13,978 nt of DNA from Phycisphaerales bacterium UBA2396 (GTDB taxonomy: Bacteria; Planctomycetota; Phycisphaerae; Phycisphaerales; UBA1924), in the NCBI GenBank assembly GCA_002343325.1, contig DDSG01000131.1, positions 1-13,978 of the forward strand. Reading direction: 5' to 3'. The notes beneath the pieces are model-generated. The model had not been told where the DNA came from. It saw only the letters and a program-made list of their open reading frames with translations, and did no database searches. The translations under genes were made by a program, and so were the position numbers. Below, in pieces: positions 1 through 7,500 of the stretch (within the stretch, counting starts at the first letter, position 1; each line of letters begins with the position of its first letter).

Positions 1-301
1 CCTCCAGCCAACCCGTTCCGACGAACCACCAGGCGGTGGGCGTCCCTACGTCCCCACCCGGCCCGCGGTTGCCGGGCTCATGCCATCGCCCGTCCCGTAT
101 CCGGGGCGGGCAATGGGGCCGCCACTTTACCGATGCTCCTCCCCCCTGTCAATCAACCGCCCGTCCCGGGCGGTCCGAGAAGGTGAACTTCGCACACGAT
201 TGATGCCGTGCCTGAAGCACCCCCTCCTTTCCGCCGATCCGTCTGTGTGGTCCGGTCGCCGCGTAGGGCCGACCCACCCCATGCGTGCCAGAGGTGAGAC
301 G
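1..301. other. Non-coding left edge with hairpins
   Basis: No convincing gene is visible here. A frame open from about position 80 runs into the regulator at 302, but it lacks a ribosome-binding site at its first start codon and its N-terminal 74 residues look like translated non-coding DNA, so it was not extended. Two strong inverted repeats are visible. One is at 88-96 paired with 103-111 (9 pairs including one G-T, 6-base loop). The other is at 157-163 paired with 167-173 (7 perfect pairs, 3-base loop). Neither is followed by a T-run, so they are not obvious intrinsic terminators. A leftward promoter candidate is listed separately. A short open frame on the minus strand reaches the left edge but has no start support. 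Confidence 0.6.
124..152 (-). promoter_or_regulatory. Leftward sigma70-type promoter candidate
   Basis: On the minus strand a perfect TTGACA (152-147) is separated by exactly 17 bases from TAAAGT (129-124), which matches the TATAAT consensus at four of six positions. Such A/T-rich boxes stand out in this G+C-rich region. Transcription would start near 117 and run off the left edge, with the 88-111 hairpin falling in the 5' leader. The gene it would serve is not in the window. The boxes are seen; promoter activity is inferred. Confidence 0.45.
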
Positions 302-880
302 ATGCCCTTTGAAAAGGAAGTTCTGACGACGGGCGAGGTCGCGAAGATCTGTAATGTCGCGCCCCGTACCGTCTCCAAGTGGTTCGACTCCGGCTCCCTC
401 AAGGGATACCGGATCCCCGGTTCTCGCGACCGACGGATCCCCACCGGCGAACTCATCCGCTTCATGAAGGCCCACAACATGCCCATCGACGGGCTGATGA
501 CGGGCCGAACCAGGGTCCTGCTCGTCGACGGCGAACGCGAAGTCGTCGACACCCTCCAGAAAATCCTCACCGAGCAGACCAACTACGAAGTCCGCATCGC
601 CCAGAACGGCTTCTCCGCCGGCATGGAGGCCGAACGCTTCAAGCCGCATGTCCTTCTCATGGACATCCACCTCGGCGACGGCGACGCCAAGCAGGTCGCC
701 GACATGGTCCGCCGCTCCGAAAACCTCCAATTCACCCGCATCATCGCCATGTCCAGCAAGCTGACCGACGGCCAGGTCCACTCCCTCAAGGCCATGGGCT
801 TCGACTCCTTCCTCAAGAAGCCCTTCCAGGTCCGCCAGGTCGTCGAGGCCATCGAGGCCGCCACCAACATCGCGGCCTAA
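302..880 (+). CDS. MerR/excisionase-type HTH plus receiver domain regulator
   Basis: This is a 192-residue cytoplasmic regulator of unusual order, with the DNA-binding domain first and the receiver second. Residues about 7-60 form an excisionase/MerR-like helix-turn-helix (LTTGEVAKICNVAPRTVSKW, then a basic wing with GSRDRRIP). Residues about 70-190 form a CheY-like receiver. The predicted phospho-acceptor is D121 (LLMDIHL), the switch Ser/Thr is S151 and the conserved Lys is K173 (LKKPF). The usual acidic pair DD(E) is here D76-G77-E78, so one magnesium-binding aspartate is replaced by glycine. The ATG at 302 is chosen because a strong site, GAGGTGAG (291-298), precedes it and the HTH begins a few residues in. 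No histidine kinase is adjacent, so its partner and targets are unknown. A terminator follows directly, so it is probably transcribed alone. HTH-receiver proteins of this order are common in planctomycetes. The domain calls are firm; the biological role is not. Confidence 0.9.
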   Translation: MPFEKEVLTTGEVAKICNVAPRTVSKWFDSGSLKGYRIPGSRDRRIPTGELIRFMKAHNMPIDGLMTGRTRVLLVDGEREVVDTLQKILTEQTNYEVRIAQNGFSAGMEAERFKPHVLLMDIHLGDGDAKQVADMVRRSENLQFTRIIAMSSKLTDGQVHSLKAMGFDSFLKKPFQVRQVVEAIEAATNIAA

Positions 881-902
881 GTCCAATCCATCCAGATCAC
901 TC

Positions 903-938
903 GAACAGGGCCCCATGGTGAGGCCCTGTTCTCTTTTT
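903..938 (+). terminator. Rho-independent terminator of the regulator gene
   Basis: A perfect 10-base-pair stem (GAACAGGGCC at 903-912 pairing with GGCCCTGTTC at 922-931) encloses a 9-base loop and is followed by TCTTTTT (932-938). It begins about 20 bases after the stop codon of the HTH-receiver gene and separates it from the dioxygenase operon downstream. It is the clearest intrinsic terminator in the window. Confidence 0.9.
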
Positions 939-942
939 GCAC

Positions 943-970
943 TTGACTCTGTCTCCGGGCGCGATATTGT
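943..970 (+). promoter_or_regulatory. Promoter of the dioxygenase-xapX-MFS operon
   Basis: TTGACT (943-948) matches the -35 consensus at five of six positions. After a 16-base spacer comes TATTGT (965-970), which matches TATAAT at four of six. It lies just after the terminator of the upstream gene and 40 bases before the dioxygenase start codon, where an independent promoter is expected. Transcription would begin at about 977, inside the palindrome listed next. Motifs are seen; activity is inferred. Confidence 0.6.
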
Positions 971-996
971 TGTTTGCACAACTATTGTTTGTGCAG
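970..996 (+). promoter_or_regulatory. Palindromic operator candidate over the start site
   Basis: TGCACAA (975-981) and TTGTGCA (989-995) form a perfect 7-base inverted repeat with a 7-base spacer. The same stretch also reads as two near-identical direct copies, TTGTTTGCACAA (970-981) and TTGTTTGTGCAG (985-996), offset by 15 bases. The A/T-rich island is conspicuous in this genome and sits immediately after the -10 box, so a bound dimer would block transcription. Related dioxygenase genes (mhqO/mhqA type) are often controlled by MarR-family repressors that sense quinones. A MarR-type site is therefore plausible, but no such regulator gene is in the window. Confidence 0.55.
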
Positions 997-1009
997 ATTT
1001 GGAGAACCC

Positions 1010-2548
1010 ATGGCACGCATCTCTAGCATCCACCACGTCACCGCCATCGCCCGAGACCCCCAGCGCAACATCGACTTCTACTCCTCCATCCTCGGGCTCC
1101 GACTCGTCAAGAAGACCGTCAACTTCGACGATCCCGGCACCTACCACTTCTACTTCGGGGACGAACTCGGCTCGCCAGGCACCATCCTCACCTTCTTCCC
1201 CTGGCCCAACGTCAAACGCGGCACACCGGGCGTCGGCTCCGTCGTCGCCACCGCCTACCTCATCCCCAGTGATTCACGCGGCTGGTGGGAAAGCCGCCTC
1301 CGCGCGCACGGCGTCGAGGTTCGCTCGCTCACCCGCTTCGGAGCCCCCGTCCTGGCTTTCTCGGATAACGACGGCACCGCCCTCGAACTCATCGAGAGCC
1401 CGGACGCCGCCGGCCTCCCAGCATGGACCGGCAACGGCGTCCCGGCGCAGCACGCGATCCGCGGGTTCCACGGCGTCACGATCCTCGCCCGCAGCACGGC
1501 CCGCCTTGCCACGCTTCTCGAAGGCGCTTTCGAGATGACCCGCGTCGCCGCAGAGGCCGACCGCACGCGCTTCGCCGCCGCGTCAGGCCCGATCGGGACG
1601 TTCATCGACGTCGTGGAGCAGCCCGGCGGCGCGATGGGCACGCTGGGCGCGGGCAGCGTGCACCACGTCGCGATGCGTGCCGCCAACGACGCCGAGCAGG
1701 GCGATTGGCGAGCTCGCCTGCTGGCGCGTGGTCTGATCGTGACGCCCGTCGCGGACCGCCAGTACTTCCGATCGATCTACTTCCGCGAGCCGCAGGGCGT
1801 GCTGTTCGAAATCGCCACGGACGGCCCGGGCTTCGACCTCGACGAACCCCGCGACCGCCTGGGCACGACGCTCAAGCTCCCGCCGATGTACGAGGCCCGG
1901 CGGGCCGACATCGAGCGGATCCTGCCGCGACTGGCTTCGATCGACCATGACCTCTCGATCCACACCCACGTCTATACCCCCGGCGAAGGGTCGCGTGGCC
2001 TCTTGATGCTCCATGGCACGGGCGGCGATGAACGCGACCTGCTGGGACTGGCCTCCCGGCTCGATCCCTCGGCGGCCGTGCTCAGCCCGCGCGGCAACAT
2101 CGACGAGCGCGGACAACTGCGGTTCTTCCGGCGACTGGCCGAGGGCGTCTTCGACCTTGACGACGTCCGACGTCGAGCGTCCGAACTGGCTCGGTGGGTC
2201 CGCGCCGCCCGCGAGCGGTACGGGATCGATGACCTGACCGCGGTCGGCTTCAGCAACGGCGCGAACGTCGCCGCGGCCATGATGGCCTTGAACCCCGGCG
2301 TCCTTCGGCGTGCGGTGCTCATGCGCGGGATGGTGACGCTGCCCTCCTTCGACGGCGCGGACCTCCGCGGCTCGAGGGTGCTCCTACTCAGCGGCAGACA
2401 CGACCCCATCGTCCCGGTCGACAACGCCGAGCGTCTGGCGGCCATGCTCCGCAAGGCCGGGGCCGAGGTCGACCATCGCGTCCTCAACGCGGACCACGGC
2501 CTGACCCGCGAGGACGTCGACGCGGCGACCCAGTTCGTGCGGGGCTAA
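1010..2548 (+). CDS. Ring-cleaving dioxygenase fused to alpha/beta-hydrolase
   Basis: This 512-residue cytoplasmic protein joins two activities usually encoded separately. Residues 1 to about 305 are a two-repeat vicinal-oxygen-chelate (glyoxalase-fold) dioxygenase of the MhqO/MhqA/LinE-like group, starting with IHHVTAIARDPQRNIDFY. Candidate metal ligands are H8 or H9, H218 or H219 (VHHVAMRA) and E267 (LFEIATD). Residues about 310-512 are a phospholipase/carboxylesterase-type hydrolase (Abhydrolase_2) with the oxyanion-side LHGTGG, nucleophile S415 in GFSNGA, D465 in SGRHDPIVP and H496 in NADHGLT, a complete triad. In Bacillus subtilis MhqO and MhqD are separate proteins of one quinone-response regulon, which suggests the fused enzyme opens a hydroquinone-like ring and hydrolyses the product; the substrate is inferred. 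The ATG at 1010 follows GGAGA (1001-1005). An in-frame TTG at 974 would lie inside the operator and was rejected. It is the first gene of a probable three-gene operon. Confidence 0.9.
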   Translation: MARISSIHHVTAIARDPQRNIDFYSSILGLRLVKKTVNFDDPGTYHFYFGDELGSPGTILTFFPWPNVKRGTPGVGSVVATAYLIPSDSRGWWESRLRAHGVEVRSLTRFGAPVLAFSDNDGTALELIESPDAAGLPAWTGNGVPAQHAIRGFHGVTILARSTARLATLLEGAFEMTRVAAEADRTRFAAASGPIGTFIDVVEQPGGAMGTLGAGSVHHVAMRAANDAEQGDWRARLLARGLIVTPVADRQYFRSIYFREPQGVLFEIATDGPGFDLDEPRDRLGTTLKLPPMYEARRADIERILPRLASIDHDLSIHTHVYTPGEGSRGLLMLHGTGGDERDLLGLASRLDPSAAVLSPRGNIDERGQLRFFRRLAEGVFDLDDVRRRASELARWVRAARERYGIDDLTAVGFSNGANVAAAMMALNPGVLRRAVLMRGMVTLPSFDGADLRGSRVLLLSGRHDPIVPVDNAERLAAMLRKAGAEVDHRVLNADHGLTREDVDAATQFVRG

Positions 2549-2566
2549 CGTCCGTCGGATCTCGCA

Positions 2567-2592
2567 CCCCGGCGGCGTTCGGCCCGCCGGGG
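2567..2592 (+). other. G+C-rich intergenic hairpin
   Basis: CCCCGGCGG (2567-2575) pairs perfectly with CCGCCGGGG (2584-2592) around an 8-base loop, in the 67-base gap between the dioxygenase-hydrolase gene and the small membrane-protein gene. No T-run follows, so it is not a canonical terminator. It could cause partial termination or protect the upstream message from 3' exonucleases, lowering the ratio of transporter to enzyme. The stem is certain; its role is inferred. Confidence 0.6.
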
Positions 2593-2615
2593 ACGCGGTC
2601 GGCAAGGAGATAGCC

Positions 2616-2822
2616 ATGTCGGGACGATGGGCGTTGGCGGCGGTGATTGCGTTCGGCGTGGGGTTCGGGTGCCGCTGGTTCTCCGTGCCCACTCCCGCGC
2701 CGACGATGCTCTCCGGGGCGTTGCTCGTCGTGGCGATGACACTGGGCGCGATGGCGGCCGATCGGCTCCTCACGCCGCGAGACGCCGTCCAGAGCGCCGC
2801 AGCCGGGGAACGGTCCAAGTGA
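2616..2822 (+). CDS. Small XapX/DUF1427-like membrane protein
   Basis: This 68-residue protein has two predicted membrane helices, at about residues 4-21 and 28-50, joined by a short turn with Pro-rich PTPAP. That layout, a glycine-rich first helix and a second helix following a PxPAP turn, is the pattern of the XapX/DUF1427 family, whose members are very small inner-membrane proteins of unknown function. AAGGAGA (2604-2610) lies at good distance before the ATG, making it a real gene despite its size. Its stop codon overlaps the GTG start of the exporter gene (GTGA at 2819-2822), so translation of the two is probably coupled. Its place between a dioxygenase-hydrolase and an exporter hints at a role in handling the same compound. 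The family call rests on the short motif and is moderate. Confidence 0.75.
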   Translation: MSGRWALAAVIAFGVGFGCRWFSVPTPAPTMLSGALLVVAMTLGAMAADRLLTPRDAVQSAAAGERSK

Positions 2823-4411
2823 GCGGGAGCGCGTGGTCGCCTCTGCAGCGTCCGATGTTCCGGGCGCTGTGGCTGGCCGCGCTGGTCTCCAACATCGGCA
2901 CATGGATCCACGACGTGGGCGCGGGCTGGCTCATGACCGAGCTCTCGCCCTCGCCCTTAATGGTCTCGCTCGTTCAGGCCGCGACAACCCTTCCCCTGCT
3001 TCTGCTCTCGGTGCCCGCCGGCGCCCTGGCCGACGTCATCGACCGCCGTCGGCTCATGCTCTGGACCAACCTCGGCATGATGCTGTGCGCCGCGGGGCTC
3101 GCCGCCGCCGTCTGGCATGGGCCCATCAGCCCCCTCGTCCTTCTGCTCACCACGCTCGGGCTCGGCGTCGGTGCCGCGATCATCAACCCCGCGTTCCAGA
3201 CCTCCATGGTCGATCTGGTCCCCCGGGAACAGCTCCCCGCGGCCGCCGCCCTCAACAGCGTCTCGCTCAACCTCTCCCGCGCCGTCGGGCCCGCACTGGG
3301 CGGGCTGCTCGTCGCCTCCGCTGGCCCGTGGGCAGCCTTTGCCCTCAACGCCGCCAGCTTCGTCCTCATCCTCGCCACCCTGTGGGCCTGGCCTTACCGC
3401 CAGCCCTCCCGCGCCATCGCGGGCGAGCGGTTCATCGGCGCCGTCAAGGCCGGACTCCGCTACGTGCGGCACAGCCCGCCCATGATCGCCGTGCTGGTGC
3501 GCACCATCAGCTTCGTGCTCCCCGCCAGCGTGCTCTGGGCGCTCATGCCGCTGCTCGCTCGCGAGCACCTCTCCCTCGGCGCGGGTGGCTACGGCGTGCT
3601 CTTCTCGTGCCTAGGCGCCGGCGCGGTCGCCACCACCGCCATCCTGCCCACGCTCCGCCGACGATTGGGCCCGGGCCGGCTCGTGCTCGCCGCCTCGCTG
3701 CTCTACGCCGGCATGCTCGTGCTGCTCTCCCTGCGCCGCGAAGCGTGGGTCGGTTACGCCGCCATGGTCTTCTGCGGGTCCGCATGGGTCACCATGGTCG
3801 TCAACCTGAATGTCGCCGCCCAATCCGGCACGCCGGCGTGGGTCCGTGGGCGAGCGCTCTCGTGCTACCTCGCCCTCTTCTTCGGCAGCATGGCCTTCGG
3901 CAGTGCGTGCTGGGGAGCCGTCGCCCAACGGGCAGGGCTCGCCGACGCATTCCTGATCGCCGCGGGCGTGATGGTCCTGGGCCTGCTCACCCTCACGCGA
4001 TTCACCCTGAGTCACGCCTCGGGAGAAGACACAACGCTCGACAGCGACTGGGAGGATCCAGCCGTCAACCGGCCCATCTCCCCGCACGACGGCCCGGTGG
4101 TCGTGACGATCGAATACACCATCGCCGAGCAGGACGCCGAAGCCTTCAAAGCCGCCATGGAGCCCGTCTCCCAGACCCGCTACCGCGACGGCGCGATCAG
4201 TTGGGTCCTGAGCCGCTGCACGGAGAATCCGCAGCGCTGGCTCGAAGTCTTCATCGTGGAGAGCTGGGCCGAGCACCTCCGCCAGCACCAGCGCGTCACG
4301 GTCGCCGACAAGCGCGTGCAGGCCGCAGCCCGCACATTCCACCGCGGCGAGGGTCGGCCCCGGGTCTCGCACTTCATCGCCGAACCACCGCCCGAACGCC
4401 GACCGTCGTAG
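2819..4411 (+). CDS. MFS_3 (EntS-like) exporter with C-terminal soluble domain
   Basis: This 530-residue inner-membrane transporter is of the major facilitator superfamily, MFS_3/EntS-like branch, which are mostly proton-driven exporters of siderophores, drugs and other small molecules. Residues about 15-415 carry around twelve hydrophobic segments. The loop after the second helix-pair has the MFS-type GALADVIDRRRLML motif. Residues about 425-530 form a soluble tail (VVVTIEYTIAEQDAEAF through WAEHLRQHQRVTVADKRV, ending PRVSHFIAEPP). This tail is typical of this subfamily and resembles a ferredoxin-like/monooxygenase-type fold. The chosen GTG at 2819 overlaps the stop of the XapX-like gene and is preceded by GGGGAA (2805-2810), and the first hydrophobic segment follows soon after. 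An upstream extension of the frame reads through the small gene and is a shadow. The exported substrate is unknown; context suggests an aromatic or quinone-like compound. Confidence 0.9.
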   Translation: MSGSAWSPLQRPMFRALWLAALVSNIGTWIHDVGAGWLMTELSPSPLMVSLVQAATTLPLLLLSVPAGALADVIDRRRLMLWTNLGMMLCAAGLAAAVWHGPISPLVLLLTTLGLGVGAAIINPAFQTSMVDLVPREQLPAAAALNSVSLNLSRAVGPALGGLLVASAGPWAAFALNAASFVLILATLWAWPYRQPSRAIAGERFIGAVKAGLRYVRHSPPMIAVLVRTISFVLPASVLWALMPLLAREHLSLGAGGYGVLFSCLGAGAVATTAILPTLRRRLGPGRLVLAASLLYAGMLVLLSLRREAWVGYAAMVFCGSAWVTMVVNLNVAAQSGTPAWVRGRALSCYLALFFGSMAFGSACWGAVAQRAGLADAFLIAAGVMVLGLLTLTRFTLSHASGEDTTLDSDWEDPAVNRPISPHDGPVVVTIEYTIAEQDAEAFKAAMEPVSQTRYRDGAISWVLSRCTENPQRWLEVFIVESWAEHLRQHQRVTVADKRVQAAARTFHRGEGRPRVSHFIAEPPPERRPS

Positions 4412-4503
4412 CCGCCTGCCTGGATTCTCGTCCGGCGATTATGTGGGAACACACTTCCGACGCCTCTGGCGACAACCGGGGCCCCTTGGTATCTTGGGGT
4501 TCT

Positions 4504-7500
4504 ATGGCCGGACCAACCACTCGCTGGGTCAACCCTCGGATCTTGGTGCAGTCGCTGGGGATCGTTGCCGTTGCCGGCGGCGTGCTCGGTCTGGCGGCGC
4601 TTCCGAGCAGGCCGCCCGAGGCCGCGTCCGCGTTCGCGCTGAAGCAGGACCTCGTCGTCTTCGGACGCGATGTCAGGCCCATCCTTTCGGACCGCTGCTT
4701 TACCTGCCACGGCTTCGACCCCTCCACGCGAGCGGCGGGCCTTCGCCTCGACACCCGCGACGAGGCGATTGCAAAGCTCAAAAGCGGCGACGCCGCGATC
4801 GTCCCGGGGCATCCCGAGATGAGCGAGCTCGTCCGCCGAATCCTGTCGGACGATCCTGAGGTCGCGATGCCGCCGCCGTCGAGCGGCAAGAAGGCTCTCT
4901 CCGACGATGAACGCCGGATCCTCACGAAGTGGATCGAGCAGGGCGCCCCCTACGAAGCTCACTGGGCGTTCGTCCCGCCGACCCAAAGGCCCGCGCCCGA
5001 GGTCACAAACCAGTCTTGGGTGCGCAACGACATCGATCGGTTCATCCTCGCCGAGCTCGAATCCCGCGGCATCGCCCCCAGCCCTGAAGCCGACAAGCCC
5101 TCGCTCGCGCGGCGTGCGTTCCTTGATGTCACAGGCCTCCCCCCCACGCCCGACGAGCTCGACGCATTTCTCGCCGACAACGCCCCCGACGCCTACGAGC
5201 GCCTTGTCGATCGACTGCTCACGCAGGAGCCTTACGTCACTCGGTACGCCGAGCGGATGGCCTCGCCCTGGCTTGATCAGGCCCGCTACGCCGACACATC
5301 GGGCATCCACATGGACGCAGGCCGTCAGATGTGGCTCTGGCGCGACTGGGTGATCGACGCCTACCGGACCAACATGCCCTTCGATCAGTTCACGATCGAA
5401 CAGTTGGCCGGGGATCTGATCCCCAACGCCACCGTCTCGCAGAAGATCGCCAGCGGCTTCAACCGCAATCACGTCACGACCGACGAGGGGGGCGCCATCG
5501 ACGAGGAATATCTTGTCGAGTACGCCGTCGATCGCACCGCAACCACGGGCGGGGTCTTCATGGGCCTGACCATGGGCTGCGCTCGCTGCCACGACCATAA
5601 GTTCGATCCCGTCTCGATGGAGGACTTCTACGGGCTGCTGGCGTTCTTCAACTCCAACGAAGAGCCCGGGCTCTACTCGCAGGTCCCCGACGCCCAGCGG
5701 GCGCTCGAGCCCTTCATCGTCGTCCCGACGCGCGAACAGACCGAGAAGCGGGCCACACTCGCCGCCGAACGCACGCAGGTCGCCGCCAAGGCCGAGCAGC
5801 GCACGCCGGAGGAAGACTCCCTCCGCTCGGCGTTCCTTGCCGACGTCCGCAAGCAGTTCTCGTGGGCGGGGGCCAAGGTCATTTCGGCATCGAGCACGGA
5901 GGGCAGCACCGTCACCATCAGCGATGATGGGCTTGTCTCTCTTGCGGGCTCGAACCCCGCGGTCGAGACGGTTCTCGCAACGCTCGCCACGGATCGACGC
6001 GACCTCCGCACGTTCTTGCTCGAAATCCCCCTGAGCGGGCCCGACAGCAAACTGGGTCGCTCGCCCAACGGCAACGTTGTGGTCAGCGGCGTCGAGGCGG
6101 TCGTCCGCTCCGTCGCCGACCCCAGCAAGAGCACGCCCATCTCCTTCACCTACGCCTGGGCCAACGTCTCCCAGACCGACGGCGACTTCCACGTCACGAC
6201 GCTCGTCACGCCGTGGGGCAAGCCGATCCCGCAGGATGCCGGCTGGGCCCTCGCCGCTCACCAGGCACCGGGTGGTCGCGTCGCGATGCTCGTCGCCGCC
6301 GACCCCTTCGGCTTTGAGGGCGGCTCCACTATCGAGGTCAAGGTCCACTTCCGCTCCCAGTACACGCACCATGTCGCGCGGGCCGTGCGGCTTGATGTCG
6401 GTGCCGTCCGCGATGCCGGGCTCGCCGAACTTCCTTCCGCCGCGAGCACCTGGCGCCTCGTCGGGCCCTTCGCGCCCAGCGCCGGCGAAGACGTCTTCGA
6501 GATGAAGCGAGGCCCGGAGGCCGGCCTCGACCTCGCCGCCACCTTCGGCGACAAGAAACTCGCCTGGCAGGCTTTCCCCGCGTTCATCGACGGCAGGACG
6601 ATCGAACTGCCCGGCGGACCAAACGCCGTCTACCTCGGCAGGCACATCTTCTCCCCAACGCCGCGCTCGTTCGAAGTCTCGCTCGGCAGCGACGACGGCT
6701 TCCGGCTGTTCGTCAACGGTGTCGAAGCCGCGGGACGACGCGTCGATCGAGGCGTCGCGCCCGATCAGGACAAGGCGACCATCACGCTCAAGCCCGGCAT
6801 CAATTCCGTCGTTCTCAAGATCGTGAACACCGGCGGCCCCGGGGGTGCCTACTTCCGCTCCACCGAAGACGCTCCGCTCTCCGGGGTGCTCGCCGCCGCC
6901 GCTCTTCCCGACCGGATCCTCGCCGGAGCCTTCGCCGCGGACCTCGAAAAGGCCTGGCGCATCCGCCACCTCCCGTCGTACCGCGAATCGATGCAGCGTC
7001 TCGCCAAGATCGACGAGGAGATCGCCGCCATCGACGCCGCCGCCCCCAAGACCATGGTCATGAAGGAACTCGCCAAGCCGAGACCCACCTTCGTCCTCAG
7101 CCGCGGGCTCTACGACCAGCCCGACAAGAACCGCCCCGTGCAGCGGTCGATCCCCAAGGCCTTCGGCACGCTCCCGCCGGAAGCGCCCCAGAACAGGCTC
7201 GGGCTCGCCCAGTGGATCGTCTCCAAGGACAATCCCCTCACCGCACGAGCCACCGTCAACCGTCTCTGGGAACTCTGCTTCGGCACCGGCATCGTCCGCA
7301 CGAGCGAAGACTTCGGCTATCAGAGCGAGTGGCCCAGCCACCCCGAACTGCTCGACTCCCTCGCCGCCCGGTTCGCCGACGGCTGGGACGTGCGCGCGAT
7401 GATGCGCCTCATCCTCACCTCTGCGACCTACCGCCAGGATTCCACCGTCCGCACCGATCTCCGCGACATCGACCCCAAGAACCGTCTCCTCGCCTCCTAC

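Noticed and set aside
1..45. The leftmost bases were examined as a possible tRNA end because of GTTC- and ACCACCA-like strings.
   Set aside because: No T-arm with a proper 5-pair stem and 7-base loop could be formed on either strand.
157..173. Short perfect hairpin considered as a terminator for an upstream gene.
   Set aside because: No T-run follows on either strand and no gene ends just before it; it is recorded only as a structure within the non-coding left edge.
80..301. In-frame extension of the HTH-receiver gene to an ATG at 80.
   Set aside because: The added residues show no domain, the start lacks a ribosome-binding site, and a strong GAGGTGAG precedes the ATG at 302.
974..1009. An in-frame TTG start 36 bases before the chosen dioxygenase start.
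   Set aside because: It lies within the palindrome and expected transcript start, has no ribosome-binding site, and the VOC domain begins right after the ATG at 1010, which has GGAGA upstream.
4482..4499. CCCC and GGGG repeat just before the PSD1 start, considered as a hairpin hiding the ribosome-binding site.
   Set aside because: Only four pairs across a 10-base loop, with a competing GGGGCCCC next to it; too weak to claim regulation.
2833..4503. The open frame of the PSD1 gene extends upstream through the whole exporter gene.
   Set aside because: This part translates to Arg/Pro/Ala-rich sequence out of frame with the exporter, which has clear transporter motifs. The hydrophobic N-terminal segment and the cytochrome domain begin only after 4504.
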